Shown here piece after piece: positions 1-11,099 of a stretch of 64,000 bases of DNA (position 1 is the first letter of the stretch; each line of letters opens with the position of its first letter). The stretch covers positions 96,239,247 to 96,303,246 of the forward strand of contig CM043954.1 in assembly GCA_014529385.2 (NCBI GenBank). Reading direction: 5' to 3'. This DNA is from Adiantum capillus-veneris (lineage: Eukaryota > Streptophyta > Polypodiopsida > Polypodiales > Pteridaceae). A model generated the notes under the pieces. It saw only the letters and a program-made list of their open reading frames with translations, was not told the origin of the DNA and searched no databases. Made by a program: the position numbers and the translations under genes.

Positions 1-848
1 TTAATCTATGTGTTCCAGGGAAGCTATGGTTTAATTTTGTAAAAATCTGCTTTTTGAGTGCTTTTTAGTGAAAAGCGAGTCCGACTTCTTATTCTAGTGG
101 ACGAGAAAATTTTGATTTTTGCTCTTTATGATGACCTAGATATAAAAATATTAATTTTAGTCTCCGTCGTATTTACAAATGATCACCCGGAGCAAAAACA
201 GGACCAGACGAGATGTTTATGGGATTTATTTTGATAAAAAGCGGTACTGTAAATACACTGGGGCAGTACGAGAAAGTCATAATTATGTCGGGACATTACG
301 GTGCGACATAGTCTAGCTACAATTTTCATTAGTTGACCAAATACTGTTCAATTGGCCAAGTTTGCTGTAAAACTTGAATGGTGAGTGGGAGAGTTGACCA
401 CCAAAAGAAAAGGCTTGTTTTTAGAAAAGTCCCAAAAGCTATGCAACTATTCTAGGCAGAAGAGGTAGCGCTACATGTAGCTTGGGACACACTCCGGGCA
501 GTTGGAGAATCTATAAATTGGCACAGAGTACTCAGTTTTCAATGCCGTCTATTGCGTCTACTACCGCAAGGCTATACGTATCTATTATACGCACTGGTGC
601 AAGCTCTTCATCACCATCTCCATAAGCTCTTCTCTCTCTCTCTCTCTCTCAGGATACTCTCTCTCGACTTGCTTATTATTATCTCTCTCGTTTCACGGTG
701 TATGCGCTCTTTGGAAGCTTTCGTGGCGGATACCTCTACGTAGCTCTCATCACCACTCTTTTGCGGCAAAGCAAGAAGCCTTTAGAAAGCCCCTAATCGA
801 TTCTAAAGCATGGTGAGAAGCTCTAAACTCCATAGCCATCATCTCTCT

Positions 849-850
<2 letters not shown>

Positions 851-901
<51 letters not shown>
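851..901. repeat. (CT)n microsatellite
   Basis: About 25 uninterrupted CT units. A shorter CT tract lies at about 632-651. Open frames across it give only Arg-Glu or Ser-Leu runs. Confidence 0.95.
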
Positions 902-904
<3 letters not shown>

Positions 905-3142
905 CTCGTTTTTCTAAGTAGTCACCCTCTCGCCGCTCGGTGATTGTTTTTTGTATACGAGTGCATGTATGGATTAACCAAGTACATATGAAGTTGCCCA
1001 TGATTATTTCATCATGTTTAACACGCTGATTTATGCACATGATGCGTTTATGATCATGTGTGTGCATAAAAAGCGTTTTTCGTTTCACGTCATAGAGACG
1101 GTAGGAACACTATTTTGGTCATAAATCACAAACCGTTATGAATCAGACCAAACCCTTTCTTCCAGAGATAAAACACGTCATTTAGAACATTTTCTCTCTT
1201 TGGTTTCATATGAAAAAAACGCATGAGCTAAGAGATATGGTAAAAAAACAGCTTACCGCCCATTGCACAACCAATTTTTTGACTCCAGGCTCCGTGGAGA
1301 ACCATTATATAGATTCATCGGATGGGAAAACCCACTTAACCAATTGAAAAGCATGATGAAACTTGATGATAAGTGAATTTATGTCTCCGTTATCACGTCG
1401 GGAATGCGAGTTATTAATCGTTCTATAACCGGTTTTACCTACACGTGTAGGGGTGCTACCAAGGGGGGTACCATATGATGTCGTGAGTTAACCGAGCTGT
1501 TTTTATATATTTTATGATTTGTTTTGGTGAGTTGATTTCAGCTATTAGATGACCATGATGATTTCAGGTATATGGTTAGACATCCCGAACCACATAGACA
1601 GATATGATTAAAGTGGCTTTCTTTTGGGGTTATCGTTTGTTGTGTGAGTAAGTACCATATGGGTGAAGTGATGTGATAGAGTGATGGTCTATATTATGGA
1701 GCTGAGCTTGATACATTGGTTTGAGGTTAAACACTTTCATTTGCATGTTTTGCATGCTCCCGAAAATGCCAAAAAGTTCTTTTTTGCATATGTGTGAAGT
1801 TATGGTTTATGGTTGACCTAAAGGTCGGAGCTGTTTTTCATCATGTTTATGGTGATGGAATGTTATCATATGATATATGGGAACTCATGGACTGATGTGG
1901 ATGCCTCATATGCATGGCTATGATTGATTTCCACCTTTCTAGGTCAAAAACTGACTCTATGTGTTAGGAAGGTGAAGTATAGATGTGATGCATCAACTTA
2001 GCATGGTTGGATGTTGTCAAATTTGGATTTTTATATCGTGATTAGTTGCTGGTCGGCGGACTCTTTTTATGCATGAAAGAATCATGTCTTAAGGGTCATA
2101 CGTGTGTGGATTCTGATTGATTGCAAGGGGTTATGGAAAACTCCAAGTGTGGGAGTTGGTTCAGTGTGGTTATGATTTATGGTTAAGGGCTAAGATTCTC
2201 TCATGAATTATGGTTGCGATTTTATGGTGGAAACCGGTGTGGCTCATGGTTTTTTTTCCTAGATATGGTTATGCTACCAAAATTTTTGTAGTCATGTTAT
2301 GTTCTAAAGTGGTTATGCAGGATTAGTCGTGCCTCACCCAAGTTGGGTGGAGTGCTCGCCCGTATGATGTGATTGGATTATGGTTTATGGTTTTGGGAAT
2401 GGATCATGAAGTGATCTAGATGATTGATGGTAGACGTGTAAGGGTAGAGACCTTGTAAGTTTAACGGCTTGGAAAAGATTGTTCGTGCATATGAAAACTG
2501 CTATTGTGATTGGACGCACGTGTTATGTTTCTCATGGCAGCGTTGCTACAAGACTAGGATCACCTACATCGCTTAGCCTTAGACTAAAGGGTCGTTGACC
2601 TGGGGCTTTGCTGGATCGGGGGTGTTGCCTAGGTCTTCTTCTTTTTGTTAGGTTCACTTACACGGTTAGTGCATCGGGGGTTGAATGACCTACACGGCTA
2701 ACACGTCGGAGATTTTGCCTTGACTTTGCCTAAACACCCGGTGTTGGGCATCGAAGAGGGTGGCACCTAAACGATATGGTTGGTGTTGATACCCTACCAC
2801 CTACTAGTACTTGGGATCCTTCCAGAGCTCGCTTCATGGAGGGAGGCAAAGTGGCCTTAGCCTATGTCTGGCTTAAGTAGGTTGGAGGTGTTTTGGCTCG
2901 CTCCCGGCGAAGTGAAATTCTCTTTGTCCATAGTAGAGCGGAAGTGGATGGGTGGACCGCTCGATCCCTACAAAGGGTCTGGTGCTCTGCTAGTTATTTT
3001 GTCATAAACTTTTTGATGTTATGGTATACCCGGATTTTGTCATTGCATAAATACATGGTTGCTTGTTTCATTTAGATGGGCATTTAAAGACTCTTTGTTG
3101 TTATTTTCTCATGTCTCTGTGCACTCTATTTCACCCTCCACT

Positions 3143-3147
<5 letters not shown>

Positions 3148-3200
<53 letters not shown>

Positions 3201-3206
3201 CCCCCG
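3148..3206. repeat. (TC)n microsatellite followed by a C run
   Basis: About 25 TC units end in a run of eight or more C. The overlapping open frames on both strands are repeat translations. Confidence 0.95.
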
Positions 3207-3479
3207 CAATGCGGTGTATACATATATGCACCCTCCACAATGTTGTATTTTTTCTTGAGTACGCTTTCATTCCTAACACCCATTCAGGGGTAGCACTAGT
3301 TGCTAGGTACCTCTGGATGCAGTCCCGCTCGTGGCCTAAACTCCATGCTTGGTCGAGCGTTGAGAACTCTTCCCCTATGAAAATGCTTCCGCAACTCTGA
3401 TGTATATTGAAAATTGTATAAAAATATAAATTGTATAATTTGTGCATAGACCCTTGGGAGGGGTATCTCTCAGGATTGA

Positions 3480-4535
3480 TGTTGATACTAAAGCAAGTTT
3501 TAACTTTTGAAATACAATCAACCCATAGAGAGCCTTATCTATAATAGCGTACATGTAGATGAACTTCCCACAACGTCCCATAAACAATTGAACCTCTTTC
3601 ATTGTTTTAGGTCGTTGCATATCCACAATCACCTTGATTTTGTCCATGTCAATGGATATTCCGTTTGTTGACACAATGTGCCCTAGGATCTTGCCTTGTC
3701 TAACCATGAAAACACATTTTTATGGATTCAGGCAAATCCGGTAGGTACGACACTTCTCAAAGACTTTACTTAGATGCTCTATGGTTTTCGAGTAATATTG
3801 AGTGCACACACAAGTCATCCATATAGACTTCTAAGAAGATATGCAAGTATTCTCTAAAGGAATGAGCCATAAGTCTTTGAAAGATGGCAGGTGCGTTGGT
3901 CAACCCAAAAGGCATTGTCCAGTAAGCAAAAATGTCCCATTCAATCGCAAAAGCTATTTTGTCTTGATCTCCTGGTTTAATTTCCAATTGATTATAACCT
4001 TAAAATCCATCCAAAAAGCTATAAGCTTGTTTTCTCACTACTCTTTCCAAGACATGATCATTGATGTGGGTAGAGGATAATTGTCGCAAATAACAGCTGT
4101 GTTCACTTTTTTAAGGTTGACACACACTTGTAACTTGCCATTCTTCTTAGGTACCACCACAAATGGGGATACCCAATCCGTGTGCTCAATTTCATAAATG
4201 AACTCCGCGTCTTTGAGTTTGTTAATTTCCTCTTTAATTTTTTTGGCAAATGTTTTGTTATAAGTGTAAGGGAGTTGTTTCCTTGATTTAGCATCAGGAT
4301 TTAAAGGAAATGTATACTGACATATGGCAGTATCAAACCCTTTCAAGTCCTTATAGGACCAAGCAAACATGTCCTTATACTCTTTGAGCGTGTGAATCAA
4401 CAACTTCTCTTCATCTGGTGCTAGATCCGTAGCAATGTAGGCATGTTTAGGCTCCTCTCTTGGTTCTGCTAGGTTTACCTTTTTTGCATCCTCTGGTCCC
4501 TGGTACAACTTTCTTGCTTCAACTTTTTCCCTCAT
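3480..4535 (-). pseudogene. Ty3/gypsy reverse transcriptase, decayed fragment
   Basis: Read on the minus strand, this is a broken Ty3/gypsy pol segment. The N-terminal RT part (4535-4038) includes the WVSPFVVVPKKNGK block typical of gypsy RTs. Next, 3987-3766 carries the palm with [14 protein letters not shown] and the catalytic box YMDD. Then 3707 to about 3500 matches the RT/RNase H connection (GHIVSTNGISID). Frame changes and stops separate the three blocks. No protease, integrase, LTR or primer site is attached. The pre-RT style (AWSYKDLKG) fits non-chromovirus plant gypsy elements. Fragment E at 46110-47230 could be another piece of the same kind of element. Confidence 0.85.
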
Positions 4536-4586
4536 TGGCTGTTTGACAATGATTTTGCAATCTTAAATAGTGTACTTTTTGTAATG

Positions 4587-5528
4587 TGTAACATTTAATG
4601 CACTAGTAACTTGTGTGTAGCCGAATATGATGACATAGTGAGCATTTCATTAAGTACAAGTTCCTAATGAGCATAGAGAGAGTCCTTAATTTGAGAAGGC
4701 AACATAGCAATTTACACCTAGCTAATTTGGGCATTGAAAATACGTGAAAAGAGAGAGAAATAGAACAATTGACAACCATTGAGGACCGGATTTACATGGA
4801 GCCGGTCCCCCCTCCATAAAGGCTTCATGCCATTGAAGCTTGGCTCTTGGTTGGATTTTCATTCCATAGCCAAGAGTTGTTGGTGTAGGCCTCTACTTCT
4901 CAATGCTTGGAGAAGGAGATGGAGTTCTTCTTGCACACATGAGTTGTGTGTGTGTGTGTGTGTGTGTGTGTAGCTTTGTGTTAGACTAAAATGTAGCCCT
5001 CTCTCTCATCTTGGTCGACCCCTCTTGACATTTGCTCATGCTGGCCTCCCATTGGCTTCTGTAAAGCTTAGCCAATCACATAATTGATAGCCTTGTGACA
5101 TGTGTGCCCCTTTCCCCTTTTGTGAGAGCTTTAGGTAATCAAATAATTCATCTAAACTCTCATTGGACCTTTTTGTCTTCTGGCCAATAGGAATCAGGCA
5201 ATCCATTGGGTTGCTGTTGGACCCCTTGGTAGACTGTCCAATAGTCTTCTAGGAGGCTTAATTTCTATTGGTTCTTTTATGAAGCATTTTTAAATTAATT
5301 AGACTAAATTTACTCTAACCTAATTCTCATTGGTCCACCTCTATGGCCATCCAATAGGATTTGAGGGGAGATTGGGAGCAATTGGGCTAGGAGCCTGACA
5401 TGTGTCCAGTATTCCCTTTGTGTAAAGGGGGAGCTTTGGAGTGTGTGTGTGAGTTTCTCTCTCATCCCCTACAATAAGGGCTCGCCCCCTCTTTCCTAGG
5501 GATGTGGGAAAACTTTTTAGTCTTCCCA
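4587..5528 (-). repeat. Diverged solo-LTR-like copy related to the LTR of element C
   Basis: The plus strand here reads as the reverse complement of the element C LTR. It runs from the LTR end (tgtaacatttaatg, next to the acttgtgtgtagc block) through the gaccggatttacatgg block and the ATTGG-rich middle to the LTR start (gtcttccca). It is shorter (about 0.94 kb against 1.3 kb) and clearly older. No internal region follows on either side, and no convincing target-site duplication is visible. Confidence 0.75.
4945..4971. repeat. (GT)n microsatellite inside the LTR remnant
   Basis: About 13 GT units. The same LTR position holds (CA)n on the opposite strand in the element C LTRs (about 44816-44832), so the repeat belongs to the LTR family. 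Confidence 0.9.
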
Positions 5529-5639
5529 TGACCATCCAATATTTCCCCTACTTTGGCCTTTGGACCATATGTAATTGAAATGGCCTATGAACTTTGAGAA
5601 TAGCAGAATTAAGAAAATTAGAGTGAGCATTTTTGTGAG

Positions 5640-6480
5640 GTTACTATGAGAACATAAAGGGTGAACTTAATTGATGGTAGCAATATAAACATAGTAGTTA
5701 ATTAACTCGACATGAACAATACTTTTGCAAGAGAGAGAGTATTAGAGAACATGACAATGATTAAGGACCAGATTTGGAGCCGGTCCCCCCTCCAAAAGAA
5801 GTTTGTATTATAGATTCTCCCATCAAGAGAGACTTGTTACAATACAATATTTGTGTTCCTTGTGACCTTGGTGATGCTATGACTGTGGAAAGCTTCATGC
5901 ATCACGATCATAACATAAACTTTGCAAAAAGCATTAACTATCCCAAGACTCAGTCCCAAGGCCTCAAATACCTTCGAAGGTGGAGAGAGCTAACGGCGGG
6001 GAATGAGGGTAGGGAAGAGGAAGACGAATCATTCATAGGAGAAAGAAATAGTTCCTCACTTATCATCACTCTTCTGGCTTAGCATAGCATAATAGAATAG
6101 TAATGAAGATGAAGAAGATAAGCTTAAGCATTGAAGCATGGCTCTTGGTTGGATTTGCATTCCATAGCCAAGAGTGTTGGTGTAGGCTCTCCACTTCTCA
6201 ACAAGCTTGGAGAAGGAGATAGAGCTCTTGCACTTTGCACTCCACACAATGAGAGAACGTGTGTGGGGGGGGGTGGGGGGGGGGGGGGAAGAGTATACTC
6301 CCCTCTCATGCTTGGTCCAACCTCCTCTCTCTATTAATATTTTATTATATCATTTGGGACATGTGTCCTCTTTTTCCTCTTTGAGAGAAAGAACTTAATT
6401 ATTTAATTTTATGCATCTCATTGGACCCGTTTAAAGCCTATCCAATAGGATTTCAAGAACCTTAGTTATTTTAAGCATAA
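5640..6480 (-). repeat. Second diverged LTR remnant of the same family
   Basis: The blocks recur in the same order as in 4587-5528 and in reverse orientation to the element C LTR. They are the gagccggtcccccctcc block (about 5775-5800), the ggctcttggttggatttgcattcc-type block (6135-6180), a CTTGGAGAAGGAGAT block and the CCAATAGG words. The two outer edges are too decayed to fix. An inserted stretch around 5810-6110 has no counterpart in the other copy. Confidence 0.6.
6264..6288. repeat. G-rich homopolymer tract
   Basis: Almost uninterrupted G run (one T) in the LTR remnant, at the position of the GT tract in the neighbouring copy. Confidence 0.9.
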
Positions 6481-6645
6481 AAATCACCTTAAGTTTTGGG
6501 CAAGGTTCCCACAAACATTTTAAGCACTTTAGTTAGCAAGCCGACAAGCACCTCATGCTTGGGTAGGGTTCCCACCTCAAGGTCAACCCTAGCTTGCCTA
6601 AGGTCAAATGACTTTTTAACATTAACTTTTGGAGGTCCATTAGAT

Positions 6646-6740
6646 GCACGTTGCTCTTAGATAGACTACCTCCATTTGGACCCCTATTGAGATGTGACCA
6701 TCTCTCGTCTTGGTCCCTTGCTGAGGTAAATCTAGAAGCA
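6646..6740. repeat. First copy of a 95-bp tandem duplication at the element B target
   Basis: The 95 bases from gcacgttgctctt to tctagaagca are repeated immediately downstream. The second copy is split: its first 24 bases are 6747-6770 and the remaining 71 bases are 30235-30305. The two copies have equal length once element B is removed, so B inserted into the second unit. Confidence 0.85.
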
Positions 6741-6765
6741 CTTATTGCACATTGCTCTTTGATAG

Positions 6766-6770
6766 ACCGT
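6766..6770. repeat. Target-site duplication of element B, left
   Basis: accgt, identical to 30230-30234 on the other side. Confidence 0.88.
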
Positions 6771-7230
6771 TGTTGGGGAGTTCCATCGTTGCATAGCTCC
6801 AATGACCAACAAAATTATCAATCTAGAGAGATGAGATACCCGGCTAGGGCATGGAAACACTCACACGATTAGTGAGCAAATCATGGCAACACAAATAGTT
6901 GACTATACGAGGTGAGCTTCTCGGCCTATGGAGGAGCTAAGCGACAATGATGGGCAATCTTCACATCCACTCCCCTTCACCTCCAATCAACCCAATCACA
7001 CACACTAATGATTGCAAGACGCACACAACACTAATCCTATCATGCAACACACTAATTGCAAAACACACACACATAGATCTATCGAGCACCATACTCCAAT
7101 CAAACCTACATGCACACACAAGCAAAAGAGGGCAATCACACAAGATTAGAGAGGGATTAACCACTAATTAGTTATGATCTAGCTAATCAAAGCATCATAG
7201 GCAATCATAAGAAGCATGAGAGAGGCATAG
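6771..7230 (-). repeat. Element B left LTR, outer half (3' LTR by direction)
   Basis: Starts TGTTGGGG and matches 29309-29765 closely (ttccatcgttgcat, ccaatgacca, agagatgag/ggagggatgag). It is interrupted after catag by element A and resumes at 19174. Confidence 0.92.
7226..7230. repeat. Target-site duplication of element A, left
   Basis: catag. Matches 19169-19173 and the single copy in the right LTR of element B (near 29762). Confidence 0.93.
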
Positions 7231-7797
7231 TGTAGCAGGCTACAGTGTCACTTTCACAGGACAATTAGTACAGTTTAGTTAGTTGGTCTTTGGTCTGGTC
7301 GGTTCACACTGGACGAACTGGCTGGGCAGTGACACATGGCAGGGATACGATGGTCTAGTGGACATCATGGCCAAGTCACCACCACCACTCAATGGAGATA
7401 GACTTAGGTGCTGTCATTTATGAGCCGTTGGTGGCTCTTTATGATTGTATACATGAGTAGTAGCGGTTTTGGTCAGGATTAGCTTGTACTTAGTCGTCTA
7501 GAGTGAGTCGATACACACAGCACGTATTCACCATCCCGGCACATCTGAGCCTCAACACCCCCATTGTACCTATGACTCCTGGACTAGAGCTGAGTGTGCT
7601 GCCATGCCAGAGTCTACATCAGTTCTTTGAGATAGTGGAGTCATATGTTATGGTCTACTGTTGTGTCTTTGTGAGCTCAATTGATGTCTATTGTTTCCTT
7701 TCTTTTCAGTCTGTTTCACTTGTTTGAGTGAGATTGTCACGCACATTGCACTGAGGACCACCCAATGTAGAGAGCACGATACATTATCCGTGTTACA
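7231..7797 (+). repeat. Element A 5' LTR
   Basis: Starts TGTAGCAGGCTACAG and ends gtgttaca. An open frame of about 70 codons recurs in both LTRs (7503 and 18874), but this is just the duplicated LTR and not evidence of a gene. Confidence 0.93.
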
Positions 7798-7810
7798 TGT
7801 GCTCTCATTT

Positions 7811-7828
7811 TGGCGATCACGGTGGGAC
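7811..7828 (+). promoter_or_regulatory. Candidate primer-binding site of element A
   Basis: tggcgatcacggtgggac starts 13 bases inside the 5' LTR and begins with TGG, as expected for complementarity to a tRNA CCA end. I cannot name the tRNA. Confidence 0.35.
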
Positions 7829-7921
7829 CTCAAATGAAGTCTCACTCTCTGTTGAGATAAAAATCGTGAAGCTAGTTGGTTGTTACCTAGCTTCGCCCAC
7901 TTTGCTTGCATTGTGTAGCTA

Positions 7922-8105
7922 GTCTACTGGTCTGGTCCTCTCTCGCCCTGGTCCAACCAGTCCTCATCCTCGTCCTTGGTCCTGGTCTAGTCCCTCCTAG
8001 TCCTGGTCCAGTCCTCCTCATCCTGGTCCAGCCAGGTGGTCTAGTCACTTGCCCTGGTCCTCGACCAGGTGGTCTAGTCACTGTCCTCACTCGTACTGGT
8101 CTAGA
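7922..8105. repeat. CTGGTC-type minisatellite in the element A leader
   Basis: Irregular repeats of CTGGTC, CTGGTCCAG and CTAGTC, with longer repeats such as aggtggtctagtcact occurring twice (about 8034 and 8068). Open frames on both strands here are repeat translations rich in Pro/Leu or Arg/Thr/Gly. Confidence 0.8.
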
Positions 8106-8413
8106 CCTGTGTTCGTTCAGCCCCACAGTTAAGGATCTTCTTGCCCAAAGCTTGGTTGGATTGGTGGTCACTACATGACACATACAAGGCGGTCAGTTGA
8201 GCGTTAAAGCGCACTTTGAGCCCTCTGAAGTACTATAACAGAAGATGACCTTTGGTACCTAGTAGAAGTCCATCAACCTCATCACCCATACCTCCACATA
8301 CGACATCACACATTCCTTCATCCGGTTCCACATCTTCCAGATCACTTTCTCCAGTAAAGCTCTCTCCTATTCTGCTACAGCAGGCTATTGAGCAATAGGC
8401 TCAGCAAGGAGCC

Positions 8414-9819
8414 ATGGAGGCGTTGGCTAGTGTTTTGGCCAAGGTAAACATCAAGTTCCCTACCTTCAAAGGAATCTCTTCAAAAGATGCTGAAGACCAT
8501 GCAAGGAGGTTTGTATCTCTCTGTAGGGGTCGTGGTCTTAACAGAGAAGATGCTTATTTGGTACTCTTTTCATCCACCTTGGATGGCTTAGCAGACAAAT
8601 GGTACAGCCAGTTTGCAGAGAACCATTTTGCAACCTGGGCAGCCTTAAGACAACAATTTTGTGCAGCTTTCACACCAGGTGACTACCAAGAGAAGGTGTT
8701 GGATGAGTTGGCCAACATGGTGCTCCAGCCAGAGGAGACTTTTGTAGAGCTTATGACTAAAACCAAGTCTCTGGTTGCCAAGCTTCCCCAGCAACCTGGT
8801 GAATTCATGGTTAATAAGTGGGTGGAGAAGGTGCTCCCCAAAACTTCTCAATAAAAACTCCGAGAGAGTCTCCGACCTGATGCCACTCCAGAGGAGTTCA
8901 TCGCAGTTGCTACTAGGATAGAGGGGGCTAGGAAGCTGTTCAACAACTCCCCTCACATAGAGACTCCCTCTGTGTTTTCAGAAAATAGTCCTGCTGATCC
9001 ATTGACTTCTTTGTGCAGAGAACTTGAAGCCCTAAAACTACAACGCGCTCTCGAAGAAGAGAAATCAATCTCTCTTAGACAAGAGAAATCACCACATCTT
9101 GAGGCTTTGGATCAAATCAAGAGAGAGCTAGAAGAGCTTCGGTCTCAGCAGGAGACTAAAGCTATGGTATGGTGCAGCTCTTGTCACTATCCAGGAAATC
9201 CTCCACAGGACTATCCCCTTCGGACTTATTGCCACTTCTGCAAAAAATAGGGGCACGAAGACAAGGATTGCTACTATATCAAGGGATTGTGGAAAATACA
9301 ACAAAGTCTAGGTCCTTCTCTCCAATAAGGGCTAGCACCTGCATCCAACATGGTCTCGCCCTATGGCCATCAAAACCCGTTTCCACCTCTGCCGAGAACA
9401 CCTCCTATGCAGCAAGGTATGCACAACAACTTTGCATCCCCCAGCTTTTATCATGCTAGTACTCCTTCAGTTCCCCAAAGCTTCTACACCTCAGCCTCCA
9501 ACTCCATGCAGCAACAAGAGCAGCGACCACCTCATCCCACGTTTCGTCCGTCTAATCGGCCCATCTTATGCTACAGATGTGGTGAATATGGACATTACCA
9601 AAGTAAGTGTCCTTTACTGAAGGGTCTCCTCCTTACAGACATTGTCCGGAGTCTAAGGACCACTACAGTAAGGATTGTCCCGAGCAAAGGGCATACTCAA
9701 CTTCAGGCCCGACTCAAAACCAACAAGAGTTCACATTCCCAAAGATCAATCACAGTGAACAACACCCCTCAACCAGCAGTTGCTACTCATATAGTTTTCC
9801 CACAACAAGTGGTAGAGCC
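8414..9819 (+). pseudogene. Element A gag with zinc knuckles, split by copia1
   Basis: ATG 8414 starts a gag of the Ty3/gypsy kind (helical capsid region with DKWYSQF and EETFVELM, about residues 40-130). A Leu/Glu-rich segment at about 9000-9150 looks like a coiled coil. Zinc knuckles follow: an unusual paired Cys cluster (CSSCHYPG... then CHFCKK-GHEDKDC, about 9170-9270), a standard CYRCGEYGHYQSKC (9569-9610) and a Cys/His remnant (RHCPESKDHYSKDC) one frame away. Stops lie at 8852, 9248 and near 9330. The frame is cut at 9819 by copia1 and continues after 15364. Three tandem knuckles is more than the one or two usual in plant gypsy gags. Confidence 0.82.
9815..9819. repeat. Target-site duplication of copia1, left
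   Basis: gagcc, same as 15360-15364. Element A gag reading continues across once the insertion is disregarded. Confidence 0.95.
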
Positions 9820-10011
9820 TGTTGGGGTATAAAGCACAATGTGGTCGCCCAGGTAAGTGGGCGGGCTGCCAGGTATGTACACATATTCTTTTGTAAAAAC
9901 CTAATAAGAACTCACTATGCTCTACACATTACAGTAGAGCGAGTTTACCATATTGTCGTGCTCTTCTTCTCGCACTCTCTCTCGCGTCGCACTTCCGCTC
10001 GTACTCCTTCA
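9820..10011 (+). repeat. Copia1 5' LTR
   Basis: 192 bp, TGTTGGGG to CTCCTTCA. TATAAAG lies about nine bases from the LTR start. Confidence 0.96.
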
Positions 10012-10013
10012 AC

Positions 10014-10025
10014 TGGTATAGGAGC
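10014..10025 (+). promoter_or_regulatory. Copia1 primer-binding site
   Basis: TGGTATAGGAGC, two bases inside the LTR. It is a mutated form of TGGTATCAGAGC, the complement of the initiator tRNA-Met 3' end. Confidence 0.85.
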
Positions 10026-11099
10026 TCAGATTGAGGCTCGGGGCAGCATTTGCAGGTAGCCAGAGTCACCTGCTCAGATTGGAGTGAGATTCGACAGGTG
10101 AAGACACGGCCCAAATTCCTGTGGGCGAGCCCGAGGGGCTCGGTGTTCTCATAATTTCATTTTGAGATCATCTCGGCCACCGTTCGGCTTCGACAAAGTT
10201 CTGCGCAGGCCATTTTCGACTACGTGGTCTTGGCGGGTTCAGATCCAACTCTGCAAATTTGGGGTTTTCGGCCTACGACTGCAGGTGCTGAGGATATCGA
10301 CACTCCCAGAGTGTTGATTTGTGGCTGTCTACACATCGAAGGACGGCTCACAGTTCTTGGAGGCGTGTCACATACGACACGGGCGCATCTACACAAAGAC
10401 TGTAGGCGACATCCACTAGTTCATCAGGTAGCTTGTGTTTGCTGCTTGATATTCCAGATTTCATCCTGACATTGCAGGTACTTCCACATGGGATGTGTTG
10501 TCAGAGATGATGTATGTCTGTTGAGGGTTTGCTGCCTGTGAGTCACGCAGTAAACAACCGCCGCAGCGGTTACAGCATATAGTGGGAAATTTGTGGATGT
10601 ATGATTTTGAGGGAAGTCTATGTATTGTCAGATTTACTGCAACCTTTGTTGAGGGTCGAGTGAGGTTTTATTGAGTTGGGAGATTCTTAAATGTTGAGAT
10701 CCTTTCGATGATACAGGTCTTGGAGCGATCCCTCGAGCACCCTTAGATAGGCAGCTAGGATGTATTGACTGTGAGTTAGACAGTTGGGATTGCATCTTTG
10801 CTTTACTGCCGTTGAGGCATTGTCCCAATCTATGCTTATAGGACAGTGAGAGACAGTACAGGTGCAGGACACGTTTACCCACAGCTTCCAGTGTTAGAGA
10901 AACAGTGGTTTTTTTGGCTGTTTTTGGTCTGTTTTTGAGTACACCAGAGCCATCTTATAAAGGAGACTCTACCAAAATTTCTGTAGAATCTGAAGCTTTC
11001 TTCGTTCATTTGACAGGTTGATATTGGTTCAGAGGTCAGTTTACAGGGGAAACTCTGCCGAATTTTTCCCAGGAAAGTAAACTACTGTGAAGCGTAGCT
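10026..11099 (+). other. Copia1 untranslated leader
   Basis: No conserved frame. The same leader is present in copia2 (33011-34084) with scattered substitutions and small indels, so short open frames here are incidental. Confidence 0.75.

Larger units (their letters stand above)
1..3470. other. Non-coding stretch, no gene recognised
   Basis: I find no reading frame with recognisable protein content on either strand. The short open frames are mostly translations of CT repeats. Between about 1500 and 2450 the plus strand is rich in TATGGTTATG-like words, which suggests decayed repeat DNA, but no paired LTR or coding domain is visible. A TATA-like word (ctataaat, 511-518) lies about 120 bases before a CT-rich tract. 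It could be a promoter remnant of an LTR, but nothing downstream supports a gene. Confidence 0.5.

Noticed and set aside
4779-4973. Possible small genes in both frames near 4779 and 6131 with similar peptides
   Set aside because: The similarity comes from the shared LTR block, not from coding conservation.
6947-7171. Short frames rich in His and Thr around 6950-7170
   Set aside because: They lie in the LTR of element B (also near 29500) and come from CACACA-rich DNA.
7503-7727. A 74-codon frame that recurs at 18874-19089
   Set aside because: The recurrence is explained by the two LTRs of element A. It has no protein family signal and different stops.
7887-8183. Opposed Pro/Leu-rich and Arg/Thr/Gly-rich frames
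   Set aside because: Both follow the CTGGTC minisatellite.
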